Assembly (NCBI GenBank): GCA_907165275.2
Contig: OU015654.1
Span: 7,953,501 to 8,017,500 of the forward strand
Direction of reading: 5' to 3'
Length of the DNA: 64,000 bases
DNA from: Zygaena filipendulae
Taxonomy: Eukaryota > Arthropoda > Insecta > Lepidoptera > Zygaenidae
This document shows, in pieces, positions 46,576 to 58,444 of the stretch; the first letter of the stretch is position 1, and every line of letters begins with the position of its first letter. The position numbers and the translations under genes were made by a program. The notes under the pieces are model-generated. The model was not told the DNA's origin. It saw nothing but the letters and a program-made list of their open reading frames with translations, and did not search any database.

Positions 46576-48112
46576 GCGGAGTATACGACATCCAGTGGAC
46601 GAAGAGAATCATGGATATTTCTCTCGATTCAAACTAACCGCGTCAATTAGACCAAAAACATTAAAAGGAAAAAATTCCAAGGAAATTAGGTAAATTTCAC
46701 TGTAGGTATGTATTTAGATAATTCTAACCGCCGCACTCAGAGTCGACTTTAATGATTACTTAGTTAAGTACAACAAAATTTCCGCAATCAGACAAGTTTA
46801 ATAAATTAATGTTAATTGGCATTTAACTTAATTAAGTTACATCTCATTAATTGTCAATTAATATTAATTTACTGAACGTCTCTGATTGCGGCAGTTTTGT
46901 TTTAAAAATCTATACTTAACTAAGTAATCATTAAAGTCGACTCTGAGTGCGGCCGTAAGTATTTAACGACACAAAAAAACGAAACAATATTTTAAGTTTA
47001 TACCTAAGTGATATGATGACGACAACGACAAATAAAAATTACTATATAGGTAGGTTTTATGTATGTACCTATACATATAGAGTTTTTTAAAGTTTTAAAC
47101 GAATTTTAAGAACAAAATAATAAGTAAATTTTAAGAACGAATACAAAGTGCACAATTTTAAAACGACCTTTTATATCTCTGAATTGAGTTACTTAATACA
47201 GTTTACGTTGGCGGATTACTAATTTTCTATCGCTAAGCGCGAGTAGGTAGCTATATCATGTTTCTTCGTTCACCGACGATAGCAATTGGGCTGATTGTAT
47301 TTATTTTCATCGTCAATTTCATATTTTTATGTGATACTAGCTTATTATTTCGGAGTTCCCGCTGGAATTACAATATACAATATAGCCTATGTTAGTCAGG
47401 ATAATGTAGGATTCTAATGGTGAAAGAATTGTTTAAATCGGCCCAGTAGTTTGGAGTTAAATCGTAACAAATACCTTAATTTAATATTTATAAAAAATAT
47501 TGTATTATTTAACATTTTTAACAAATAAATAGTTATAATTTAAAATACCTACTTTATGAAATGAAAGCTAAAGTTCCATATTATGGAGCGATAAGATATT
47601 TTTATTTAATACGAAAGTGTCATATTTGTTATACTTTTGGGTGGGTAGAATATTTCTTTATAAACACCTAGATATTAAAAAAAACTATTTACTTACATAA
47701 CAATTTTATCTTTTTATTTATAACGTCAGTAAACCCTTTGTACATTTGTAAATCATACAAAAATAAAATGTGTATACCTAGTCACCTGGAACACTTCATA
47801 GTCCTTCTACTACTTAAAGTATATATTATGGGTATAAAAATAAAATCATTTGTGATGTACATATTTGGTTGATTAAAATAGGCAGTATTATGGTGGGGTA
47901 AAGTCATAAACACACTTTGTTACAATAAGTAAGTCATTTTCAATTTTAACTGATCTCATATTTATAGTAAAATATATAAAAATCATAACTAGCGTAGATA
48001 TTGGACAAAACAATCAGACGATTCGAGGACTATCGCCTTTTATGATGTCTGTTAAAACTTTATAGAAAACAACTTTCCCCACCTTCTTATAGTTGGTCAC
48101 AGGATCGCTTTC
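46576..48112. other. Convergent spacer between the cuticular gene and DERA
   Basis: The spacer holds the 3' ends of two convergent genes. Possible poly(A) signals are AATAAA at 47031-47036 for the cuticular gene and TTTATT at 47713-47718 (AATAAA on the minus strand) for DERA. It also has a foldback at 46724-46959 and a diverged interspersed repeat at about 47337-47480. Confidence 0.5.
46724..46959. mobile_element. Foldback MITE, near-complete hairpin
   Basis: The outer arms are CTAACCGCCGCACTCAGAGT and its partner ACTCTGAGTGCGGCCGTAAG, continuing inward through CGACTTTAATGATTACTTAG for about 44 bases. Inner segments (CCGCAATCAGAC and GTCTCTGATTGCGG) also pair, so most of the 236 bases fold into one hairpin. 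A half copy is at 1580-1700. Confidence 0.85.
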
Positions 48113-51100
48113 TTAATTTATCCTTGTTCCATTTTCAAGTAAATATTGTTCAATGACAGCCAAAAGGCTGGAAGCCCCGATGCGGAACAGCTCTGGCGTC
48201 AACCACTCTGATCCCAACTCGCTGCGTACCAATAACATCCAATTGATGGTATCTTCAACTGTTTTAATGCCGCCAGCCGGCTTCAGCCCTACCTGCAATT
48301 TCAATCCCTACTTATAATAAATGCAAAAGTAACTCCGTCTGTCTGTTACGATTTCACGTCTTAACGGCTCAACCAATCATCATGAAATTTTGCATACACA
48401 TTGTCAGGAGTACAGAGAAGGACATAGGGTACTTTTTTTCCCGGAATTCCCGCGGGAACTCCGAAATTAACGCGGGTAAAATCGCGGGGAACAGCTAGTA
48501 AAGAATAGTTTTGAATGACGTATAATAGTAACCTACTCGAATTATAATTTAAAAAAGTTGTGATTCCGACCACACGGTACAACGTACTGCTGCTGCAAAC
48601 TGTCAAGCTTGTACTGTGGAAAAAAAGCACACACACCATGCATATTGCGTAAAATACAGAGCGAAAACCCGTATCGTGTCATAAAATTCGACCCCACCGG
48701 GAATTGAACCCGGTGATGGTGACCGCTTGAGAGTTTCGGTCAATCCGGTTGTCTTGTCTCGGTCTCAATCGCTTTATGTTTATCTTGTACACACCCAGCG
48801 TGTACCAGTGTGGATGGTGATACCCTATGTAATTTAAAACCGTGAGCTAATTATTGTACCTTAATGCCAGTGCTCAGGTAATAATGTCTAATGGCTCTGC
48901 ACATTACTAAGCCAATGGGCAATGTTGCATTGACAGTCTCTTTGCCAGTTGAAGTTTTGATGAAATCCGCTCCAGCCATCATGGACACCATGGAAGCTTT
49001 ATACACCTGTAATTAGATTTTGACTTAACAAAAAAATGAAAATGAAAAATGGGTTTATTTGGTAAATTTGGGGTCGTAACCTATACCTACCATAATGTAG
49101 ATATAATGATGGGCACATCACATTATAGAATTTCAGAGGCAGGATAGGAATTAGTTGGTGACCTGGATTCTAACCTAAGCAAACTTGTATCATAAAACCC
49201 AAGTCTTTAGTAACCTACGTTACACCTACGTAAGAATATAATTATTACCAATTCTCACAATAGACACCTGATTGATATTAAAAAGAATAAAAGAAATATA
49301 AATTTTCAATAAGTGTAGGTACCTATATTTCTTTATTTGAAAACTTTTGGAATCTACACAGGGTTATTTCGATCGGATTGTGATAAACCACATGAAATCT
49401 GACATACTCTGAAGTATCATTTATAAGTGGGTAACGTTTTATTTTAACTATACCTAATACATATTTAATTTATGTCCGAACAACTGTTCCCCGTAACTTC
49501 ATCCGCCTAAATTCCTTAGAAGATACCCCAGTATGTTGTTGTAACTCCAGTAAGTATGAGTTAATTCCGGTTTTATGCTATTTTATAATTCCTAATTTAA
49601 TCCAAATCCATCCACTCGTTTCAGTGTGAAGCAGTACCTAACAACCATATAGGTACACACACACACTAACTTTCTCATTAATTATAATAAGTAATACTGA
49701 CTGTTCCCCGCGGTTTCACCCACGGTAATTTCGGAGTTCCCGCGGGAATCCCGGGATAAAAAATTACCTACCCTATGTCCTTCTTTGTAACCACTGACAA
49801 CGTGCTTGTAAAATTTCATGATGATCGGTTGAGTCATTAAGGCGTAAAATCGTAATAAACAGATAAACAAACAAACTCACTTTCGCATATAAATGCGAAA
49901 GTGAGTTTGTTTGTTAGTAAGGAATAGAATAGAATAGAGGTTTATTTGTTATCAAAATTGAACACCAACTTAAATAAGTAATGATAAAATAGACAGGGTA
50001 CCCGAATGGCCGATCACTATGTGCTATTTATTAAATTATGTGCTAAGTATAACTAGGTAGTCTAAGTTGTTGACACTGACATTTTCATATGTACCGAGCT
50101 CCCCAACACCAAGTATAACTTTAATTTTTGCCATATTGCTGCAAGCTGTACACATGCTCCGTATTTCGTCATAGAGCTGTTGCCATCTCCCCATAAGCAC
50201 TAAGCTACGGTCGAGCACCACATCTATTTCATTCGCTCCGAAAGCTATCGCATGTTTAATTTCGTCTAATCTTGTCTTCAGAGGATACAAACCTGATGGA
50301 AAACCTGTAGCGACTACAAACACAATAGATTTTATTTCAGATTATATTTAAAAATAAATAATAAAAAGAAATAATTTATTTATATGGAATCGAAAAGTAA
50401 TTTGCATAATTAAAATATCTGTATTGAGTGTTTCCTATTCTTTGGGCTAAGTGGCATTGGATGGGGTACATCACTCGAGGATCTGATGATCGATGGAGCA
50501 GGAAAGTGTTTGAGTGGAGACCACTAACTGCAAGATGCAGCGTAGGTAGGCTACAAGGTGGAACGGCAACTTGGTGAAGGTTGCGGGATTCCTTTGGATG
50601 TGTGAATGGGTTGTTGTGGCGATCCTTGAGGGAGGCCTATATCCAACAGTGGACGTCCGACAGCAGGTGTCAAATAGATCAGATTTTACAGTAAATTCAG
50701 TACACAATAAGTAAATAGCTACATTATGACATAATTTGGACACAGATAAGCAATAACATGTTAACCCACAAAACGAAGTTATTGATTTAGAATGATTTAT
50801 TGAGAGTTAGAGAACGTTTTTTAATTATGTGTTTACCTTATTACATTGTTTAAATATGTAACTAAATATTGAACATGAAAATGTTGAAACAAAATGGCAC
50901 TATAATTTTAAAACTTTAATTTACTCAAAATTTCTCCAGTGTGGGTTAACACACTATTGCTTATCTATGTCCATTTTACCTGAGGCTATTTTGATTTCTG
51001 TTGACATATTCATTCGATTCAAAGTAAAATTTACATCTGCAACACGATTAGGGTAAACACAAACAGCTGCAGTTGTAATTTTTGTGTCTCCGAGTCCACA

Positions 51101-52173
51101 TTTTTGAACTACTTTTGTTGACAACGGATTTGCAGCCTGTAAAGACAACAATAAATCTTTAAATCATTTTATAACACTACTAAATGACTACATATTTGAA
51201 GTTTAATAATTTTTATTAGGGAAATAGCAATTGCAAATAAGAGAAAAATTTAAGCATGTGAAAAAAACTCAAGCATACTTTTATACAAAGCTTAGTGACA
51301 TTAGACATAGTGTCATCACCAGAGAGAGTGGTGAGGTCTATCAGGGAGACAGCTCTTAAGAGCCATGTAGTACGGTTTGGTGCTGTTACTACATTGTAAT
51401 CATGAAGCATTTGCTTTAGTTGGGCCTCAACACTTTTTAAATTTGGTACCTCATACATTTTGTTGACATCAGCAATTTCTGAAAAATAAGGTTGTGGATC
51501 ACAATAAATATTTATGACATAATTTAGAAATGAGAATTGAGAGTTTTGATTAATAAACCTGGACAATTTAAGTAATAATTGTAAACAAATAGTAAATAGA
51601 ACTTGCTCTGAAACAGCACACACTAATATTGCATTTTAGTTTTAGTTATTAATTATTATTAGTATCTTGTATTAAGTATATTAGGTATTGTTTTTGTTTG
51701 CACATCCCATCATCTATAACTCTCTGTCTACCTAATGGTTAACTGGTAGAGAATGCCGCAAGGCAATAAGTTCGCCATTTATACATACTGTGCAATAAAT
51801 AATAAATAAATTAATAAATATTAGGGAGACTTTCTATTTATCGACTTACTAGTTTAACTCCTCCTCTGTTGAGTTTGAGTTATTATTATTAACTAGCTGT
51901 GCCCCGCGGTTTCACCCGCAGTAATTTTGGAGTACCCGCGGGAATGCCGGCATAAAAAGTACCCTATGTGCTTCTATGTACCAATGACAACGTGCATGCC
52001 AAAATTCGTCCAAATCTGTTCAGCCGTTTTTGCGTGATTGAGTAACAAACATCCACACTTTCACATTTATAATATTAGTAGGATAGTAGGATTAAAACCC
52101 ACGAAAAAGTACCTGTTTCTTCTTCATCCAACTCACAGTGAACTTACCAAGTTTTGGAGGAAGCGAACGCATT
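48113..52173 (-). CDS. DERA: Deoxyribose-phosphate aldolase, 6 exons
   Basis: Cytosolic class I aldolase that cleaves 2-deoxyribose 5-phosphate into glyceraldehyde 3-phosphate and acetaldehyde in deoxynucleoside catabolism. Exons in coding order: 52173-52149, 51478-51279, 51136-50980, 50313-50081, 49006-48860, 48292-48113; total 942 bases, 313 residues, close to the human length of 318. The start ATG gives MRSLPPKLEIADVNKMY. Landmarks: LIDLTTLSGDD, KITTAAVCVYPNRV, SVATGFPSG, GANEIDVV (D158), DFIKTSTGK (Schiff-base lysine K222) and VGLKPAGGI (K258). All three catalytic positions are present, so the enzyme should be active. The exon 4 donor is GTCAGT, a weak but GT site. Confidence 0.96.
48313..48500 (+). 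repeat. Interspersed repeat in DERA intron 5
   Basis: The copy runs from AATAAATGCAAAAGTAACTC through GACATAGGGTACTTTTTTTC to CGGGAACTCCGAAATTAACG and CGGGGAACAGCTAG. It is antisense to DERA. Another copy, in the opposite orientation, lies in intron 1 at about 51892-52090. Confidence 0.75.
48677..48760 (-). mobile_element. tRNA-like SINE in DERA intron 5
   Basis: On the minus strand the B box GGTTCAATTCC is perfect (CCGGGTTCAATTCCCGGTGG). Upstream on that strand is a tRNA-like head with GGATTGACCGAAACTCTCAA. It differs from the 2491 and 35075 family. Confidence 0.6.
49696..49915 (-). repeat. Interspersed repeat ending in a perfect hairpin, DERA intron 4
   Basis: A minus-oriented copy starts ACTGTTCCCCGCGG and ends near 49888. 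Its end forms one arm of a perfect hairpin: 49866-49888 pairs with 49893-49915 (23-base arms, 4-base loop, core CACTTTCGCAT). The right arm looks like the start of a second, oppositely placed copy that was cut short. Confidence 0.8.
50435..50690 (+). pseudogene. RTE-type LINE C-terminal remnant, DERA intron 3
   Basis: The plus strand reads WHWMGYITRGSDDRWSRKVF, then EWRPLTARCSVGRLQGGTAT and, after a stop, WRSLREAYIQQWTSD. This is the usual C-terminal end of RTE-clade polyproteins (KW.W.GH.AR, EWRP, EAY.QQW). It is antisense to DERA. Confidence 0.75.
50743..50966. mobile_element. MITE with CAGATAAGCAATA TIRs, copy 2, DERA intron 3
   Basis: The left end is CAGATAAGCAATAACATG and the right end CACACTATTGCTTATCT. 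The interior matches the copy at 11755-11963. Its edge is 13 bases from the last base of DERA exon 3 (50980), just inside the 5' splice site on the minus strand. Confidence 0.85.
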
Positions 52174-52399
52174 TTTATAATAATTAATTAAAAACTCAGC
52201 TTTCTTCCAAATAACCAAATAAAATGAAAAAATAAAAAAGTTCAATCCACAAACTACTTAGAGATACTATCACGTAGACAAGGTAATCACTGCTATCACG
52301 TTAGACTGATTACCAAAGATCATATGCACCAGGCTGTCGCAACTTCCATACTTCAGAAAAAATGTATGGATTGTGTCCAAGTTGAAATGGTGGCATTCG

Positions 52400-53392
52400 G
52401 TCTTCTCGCTCTATAGACTATGGCAATGTCAGTCAGTACTCAGTCGCTGTCTTAGCGGTACAAAATTTTGGCGCCTGGTTCAATTGAAAGAAAAATTAAT
52501 TGTTATTGTGTTATTATTTGTTAATTTAATAGTATTTCAGTGTTTTTTTTTTAGTTTAGTACGTTTGTTTTGTCTTGTAAGTGAACCATCGAATAAGATG
52601 TCTTATAAAACGTGTGAATTTGCGGAGTAAAATCGAAGAATGAAAATGGTGTAAAAAGGACTTTTCTTTCAAGATTTCCTCTTGATCCAGTCCGGTACGT
52701 AAATTTTATTCAATTTATAGTTGTTTTTATTCTTATTCAGTGCTTAAAATAACAAAAATAGTGTTTTGTAAAATATTTATTGTGATTTGAAAGAATATGT
52801 AAATAGTGCGGAAAATACCTATACAGATTTTTTTTACAGATATCGATAAATCCATTATTTTTGTTTTAGGTGCAAGAGTTGGGTTAAGACTAAAAAGAAT
52901 TGGCCTATTTACCAATCGAACAACTCCATCAATTAAAATAGAGCAGTTGAATGCAGATCAAAATAAAATAGCACAATTGAGTAAGAAAAAATAAGTCAAA
53001 GTCAATAAGTAAGTCTTTTTTATTCGTGCTGTTTTTACCGGGTGACCGTGTGATTATTCTTATAATAGTTTTAAACTATGGGCAAAGTTGTATGTTTAAG
53101 TGTTCTCCCTGGACACTTGATTTTTTGCAAGAATCAGTTGCTTACTCAGGAGTCAGGGTACATAAAATTGCAGCTAGCCGATACTGGTAATGAACCTAAC
53201 GATTTGTTTATGCTACATTGTCATTCGATTTTATTTTCTTGAATTTAGAATTTTTTAATTTATTCCAGTAATCGAGTGACCGGTTGACAAAAAGAAACCT
53301 TGGAAAACACCCACGCGCAGGAAGAAAAACCGTGACCCGAATTAGTCAAGTAGTCAACTTGACCATGTTCCACAAGACGGTGTTTCAATAAA
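52400..53392 (+). ncRNA. Possible spliced transcript divergent from DERA
   Basis: Downstream of the DERA start, on the opposite strand, are exon-like pieces: a donor CCAGTCCG|GTACGT at about 52693, an acceptor TTGTTTTAG|GTGCAAG at about 52870, an acceptor TTATTCCAG|TAATCG near 53271 and an AATAAA near 53386. Joining the pieces gives no long frame (a TAA precedes the only candidate frame), so if transcribed it is probably non-coding. A short frame near 52373-52630 shows no known domain. Its promoter would share about 200 bases with DERA. This is inference from signals only. Confidence 0.3.
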
Positions 53393-53459
53393 TACAAAAA
53401 AATACCTTTTTCAAATAAATGTTGTGTCGAGTTCCAACCAGCTACTTTCTTTATTTGAG

Positions 53460-53560
53460 GCAGCTGAAAAAGGCACCAATGATGGCTTACATTAAGTTCA
53501 ATATTAAATATACTTAACCGACAGCAATTAAGCCGTCACTGGTGCTTTTTTCTGTAGCTA
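53460..53560. repeat. 100-bp foldback element
   Basis: Left CAGCTGAAAAAGGCACCAAT and right GCACTGGTGC-like partner (CACTGGTGCTTTTTTCTGTA) are imperfect reverse complements, extending through GATGGCTTA and TAAGCCGTC. Confidence 0.65.
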
Positions 53561-53779
53561 TAAAATAATAAAAAAACTATGAAGAACCGTAGTAGTCCTG
53601 ATTTTTTATCGATATCGATATGACGACCATTCGCTATAAGCAGAACAGCACTATTTGTGTGGGAATCGGCCATGATTGCTAGGGCAAAAATTTTGACAAT
53701 TCGCGTCATTCCATTTCACAGTATGGGAGTCCCATATCTTAAAACGTAGTGATTATATGATCTTTGATATGCACATACG

Positions 53780-54445
53780 TCTAGTTAATTTGTGATCATA
53801 TGCACAAATTAACTAGACCTGATTACCTTCTCTCTGATACGTCTGATACGTAGATGGATTCTCCGTCTACGGTCTGATACTATCATTTTTTTTTGGTGAA
53901 GTTTACCCCTCTCGGGGAAGGCAGAAGGAAACTTAGTCCATATAGCCAATTCATTAGTATTTTTCTTCTTCTGAAGTTATTTAATACATCAAACTGCATT
54001 GGTGAGATGCATTTCGATGCTTTACCGGAACTTTTGGCAGTAAATCTTCACAGTTGAACCTTAATAGGACGCTCTGTGGGAAGTTGTATAGTAAAACGAA
54101 AACCTCCCGATGAACGCCCTATTTCATCTTATTTCACTGTTTCCGCACACTATTCATCACTAATGGATCACTATTATGCAAAATCCACCATATTTACACA
54201 ATATTAACCGCGATAAACTAATTTGCAAAACAAAGAAATAAAACTGACGTCCACTCTGCTAGAAATCCCGCCAAAAGTCTCTGATACTATCAATCCAACT
54301 ATTTTTTTTTTGTGTGAAGTTTACTGTTTACCCCTTTCGAGGAAGGCAGAAGGAAACTTAGTCCATACAGCCAATTCAGTGGTATATTTCTTCTTCTGAA
54401 GTTAATTACATCGAAATGCATTGGTGAGATGCATTTGCAGAACCG
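53780..54445. repeat. Cluster of inverted and duplicated repeat pieces
   Basis: A 16-base inverted repeat (GTCTAGTTAATTTGTG and its complement) lies at about 53779-53817. Two diverged copies of a segment with GGGAAGGCAGAAGGAAACTT and GATGCATTT follow at about 53895-54070 and 54310-54440. The same segment lies inside the element at 23748-24346. A piece at 54170-54290 is shared with 3870-4260. Confidence 0.65.
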
Positions 54446-54854
54446 TAGATAGAGGTGTACGGTTAGAAGTTTTTTGGCGGAAATCAAAGATGGCGGTTCG
54501 GTCATTTATTTTTGATATCTATAAAAATGGTTAAAAATATAATTTGTTGTGTTATATAAGGTGCTGTTGGACATTAATTTTAATAGTGACGGTTTTTTCT
54601 GTGCTGAAGAAGATATATGACATTTCGAGCTGATTTCTTCGGTTTCCTCCAAGAGCTCCGAGAAAGTTCTTGCAAGCTATAAGTTTGTACCGTCGCGTGG
54701 CTTGCAAATTCAATGTACATTTTAATACAGTACAACAGTACAACGAAGCATTTTAATAACATACATTGATCTAATTAATTTAAAAAAAAAGAAAGAAAGA
54801 AAGATATACCTATCATATTACTATATAGCAATATTATAAAATGTCTTTGTCTAT

Positions 54855-54892
54855 CTCAGACGAAATAAAAACTAGTTTTTATTTCGTCTGAG
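54855..54892. repeat. Perfect 38-bp palindrome
   Basis: CTCAGACGAAATAAAAACT is followed immediately by its exact reverse complement, with no loop. A shorter palindrome at 58936-58959 uses the same half-site CTCAGACGAAA. No surrounding element was recognised. Confidence 0.9.
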
Positions 54893-55404
54893 TTGTCTAT
54901 ATAGTATATTTGAAAAAATATAATAAAATCCACTGAGCAAATAATCACTACGATATAATCTATCTATAGGTACATATAATAAAATTGTAACAGGTCGATG
55001 TCTGTACATCTATCTATATATACAATAAAATTGTAACAGGTTCTTTCATTATTTAATTTTTTATTTTAACTGTTCACTAGGTTTGATTTTTTTTTTACTT
55101 TTTAGTTCTGATGCGAATTGAGTTTATAACATTCTGGCAGCTGTACTAGAAGTAAATGTTTGGTAGAGATAAATAAGAAAAATAAATTTAGGTGACTCTA
55201 TGAGTGATATAGAAGCCAAAAATACCGTTTTTAGAATTTTTATCTGACTGTCTGTCTATCTGTATGTTTGTATTCGTGCTACGCAAAAACTACTGCACCA
55301 AATTGAATGCGGTTTTTTTGTTGTATTGCTAAGCGTCTAACTTAGATAGGTACCTACTCATGTTTCGATTTTTTCGAAATTCCATCTGGAACTCGAGATA
55401 TTGG

Positions 55405-55510
55405 TCATCCTACTAATATTATAAATCTGTAAGTGTGGATGTTTGTTATTCAATCACGCAAAAACGGCTGAACAGATTTGAATAAAATTTAGCATGCACG
55501 TTGTCAGGGT
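55405..55510 (+). repeat. Truncated interspersed repeat interrupted by a GC-rich MITE
   Basis: The copy starts CATCCTACTAATATTATAAA and reaches ATGCACGTTGTCAGGG, where the MITE at 55511 begins. The missing second half is not seen after 55823. Confidence 0.7.
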
Positions 55511-55823
55511 AAGTGCCAACCCACACGATGCGGTGCGGCGCCGCAGCCCAAACCATTTCGCCGCATGGGCGACCACACGGGCAGCGAGGCGCCGCAGAGG
55601 CGACAAAAAGAGTAGGCATTCCCATCGCTACGTGACAGAACAGGACAAACAACAGCGAGCCGCTTACTCCCCTCCCCGCCTCGTCTCTACTCCGAAGCGA
55701 GCGCTGGAGCGCGCCGCAAGGCGCCGTGTGGCCACAACGCATTTTTGTATGTGATAATATATACCGTGCGGCGCCGCTCAGGCACCTGACCTGAGCCGCA
55801 CCGCACCGTGTGGGTTGGCTCTT
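55511..55823. mobile_element. GC-rich MITE, about 313 bp
   Basis: Left end AAGTGCCAACCCACACGATG and right end CACCGTGTGGGTTGGCTCTT are imperfect inverted repeats of about 28 bases, each continuing into GCGGTGCGG. The body is far richer in G and C than its surroundings (GCGCTGGAGCGCGCCGCAAG). No transposase is encoded; the frames across it are by-products of GC content. Confidence 0.82.
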
Positions 55824-55829
55824 AAAGTA

Positions 55830-58000
55830 GGTAAAGTGTAAAATCCGAAAACCGTAAAGTATCTAAGTAGGTACATTACAAAAAAGTTATTATAATATCT
55901 ATACAAGTTTGTACAGAACCCTCGGTGCGCGAGTCCAACTCGCACTTGGACGGTTTTTTTACGGTGCGGTACGATTTTGTTATGGACTACTTGTGTAACA
56001 TGTTAGGTACATAACACGTCCAAATCATGTAACATTGTTATAAAACATTGCAACATAAAACAAGACTGTACACGTCATTAGAATAACAATGCGATATAAA
56101 ATGTTATATAACCATTGTCGTTTCTCGTTCTTCAGTGCTATGCTATCCATAATGTCGTCGCTGAGAGGACGTTGCACTAGCTGCGGCAGCTGCAACTGTT
56201 GTACTTTTAAATACCAAAAGAAAAACAAAAAAAAAACGAACGTGGCTGTTATGTACGTTATAATTATGCTACAATTTTAGGATTATCTGGAAGTTAAGAC
56301 GCGCATAAACCTGTAATTAACAATCATAATCAAACGTATCTATCTACGTACTTACCTATTTACGTCGTAAGTATGAAAACCGAAAAAATACAAATTCTGA
56401 ACCCTTGGCGATATTTTTTATCAATGTTTTTCGTTTTATGCATCGATGGCCGATGCAGATTCCATACTACGACATGTTTCTGGACACACCTGTACCTAGT
56501 ACCTACTTACCTATATACCTATACTATCTATACGTATATATGTATATTATATGAAGCTAAAAAGATTCTCTAATAGAAATATAAATCTCTGACTCTTGAG
56601 GTCTACGATTTATTGAGCTACCCAGCTTACCCTTTTTTATTGGTCACGTTTCTAACATGAAAATCTTCGTACTTACATCATACATATTTAAATAGCTAGA
56701 ACTATACTCGGAGCAATGTTTTTAAAGTCTCTCAATAATAACAAAAAGTCACTAAGGGAATCTAGCGAGCAAACTTTTTTCAGGTGCGTACCTGCCTACA
56801 TGATTTACGCTGGCTAGATCATAATAGGTACCTATTATGTACCTTTACCTATTATTTGACATAAAGATGTCACTAAATAATATTCTTAAGTTTACTATTA
56901 ATGAAGAAATGTAGGCCTTAAAAAGGTCTACCTATTGAAAAAAAAACATTCGTGTCGAATTGAGAACCTCCTCCTTTTTTGAAGCCGGTTAAAAAGGTGA
57001 CGTAGCTGATAATAATATGTTTGACCTAACCATTTTTTTCTTTCACATATTAAAAAGTAAATAAATTATATACATTTTACTTCGAGATTTTAATAAATAT
57101 AGAAGAACGCTTGCTATTTTCTCAATTTACACCTTTTATAATATTAACGTAGTATCTATTTTTTTTTATCGGTAATAACATACATATTGAATTGACATTT
57201 CATTTTCGCATCAACTCTACTGGGAGATAGAATTTACCATGTCCCTGTTATGAAATAAAATATTTCGACATGTCCAAGTCTGATTGGCGATAAATTTAGG
57301 TAGCGTAGCCTGTAATAAACCGGTAAATAAAAATACAATAATAATTAGATAGCTATTATTCAACGATGTCAGAATGGACCAAGGTCACAAAATATTTTTT
57401 AAGAAGTCAACAAAACGGTAAGTAGGTTGGTAGATACACACCTACAGTTGTAATTAAAGCCCACTCCACATTCTGGCGAGAATCTTGCGAGAACGCGAGA
57501 AATGCTCGAGAAACGGCGGAAAACATCGGCTCCACATTCACGTTCTCGTGGATAAGGATGGGGATTCGATAAATCGATTGATTACGAACAGTACCTAACA
57601 AAACAAATTATTCAAAACTTTTTAATACTTACCTACTTAGTAGTTAGGTAAGGTAACGTTTCAGTATTGGGCTACCTTAATGTGCCAGTGAAATTTTATA
57701 GCACCCGATACTACAGTTTCAGCAAGCGATAGGTATTTTAACAAAAAGAAACAAAAAACAGAAACAAATCTCGAAAAGCAATAAATTGTACCGAGTGGAG
57801 ATTTATTCTTTGATTAGCGTCTGTTTATTCGGTGGAGCGTAAAACAGATACATATAGGTAGGTTTGTACCTAGGTAGGATATTGGTTTAACTCACTACTA
57901 GTCTATCAAAAATTAGGTTTGTTATATCGGCGTCACAGACATAATATTATTATTATTAATATATATGGTCCGCGATCGGCATCGATTTTTAAATCCGCCG
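55830..58000. other. Intergenic stretch without a gene
   Basis: The stretch is mostly AT-rich unclassified DNA. At about 56171-56240 there is a copy of the CTAGCTGCGGCAGCT segment also at 25232-25295, each ending in an A-rich tract. At about 56955-56992 there is an isolated end of the GAACCTCCTCC...GGTTAA element. Confidence 0.5.
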
Positions 58001-58003
58001 TAA

Positions 58004-58245
58004 TAGTAGGGGATCCGACGATTTACTCGAGCGTCGCGCGTCGTTAGGACCTATTGGGTTTTGAAGATTAGAAGGTAGAAAGAAAATAAGGTTTAGTGAT
58101 GTTTTCTCTTTCATCGGTGGGGTTGGGCTTCTACAGGCTTTCAAAAATGTAAAAAAAACAGTCACTCAAGCGCGTCAGATATTAATAGTGTATAATTTTA
58201 TGCCCCACGTGTCTCTGATAATGGATGTATGTTAATCTGCTGGTT
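58004..58245. mobile_element. Truncated third copy of the TTA-flanked transposon
   Basis: It begins TAGTAGGGGATCC after TAA and follows the left 240 bases of 36199-37656, including GACCTATTGGGTTTTGAAGA and GGCTTCTACAGGCTTTCAAA and a CTCAAGCGCGTCAGATATT motif. Similarity stops near 58245. It is clearly more diverged than the other two copies. Confidence 0.8.
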
Positions 58246-58444
58246 TATATTATATATTATATACTTAAGCATTAATGAAAAGCTGTGAATTTGGAATTAC
58301 AAACAGAAACTTCAATTTTATTTATATGTATAGATGTATAGATAATAATTTAGATATGAATCGTCGAAGTCTAGCAATAGAGTGACAATATAAACAAGAA
58401 AAAATACCCGATTTCAATAAAAAGAAGTAATAATAAAAATCAGG

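Noticed and set aside
52373..52630. 85-codon frame with a hydrophobic segment next to DERA
   Set aside because: No recognised domain, AT-rich composition and no support from splicing; kept only as part of a possible non-coding transcript.
55446..55754. Frames of 86 and 98 codons on both strands
   Set aside because: They are created by the GC-rich MITE at 55511-55823, where stop codons are rare on both strands.
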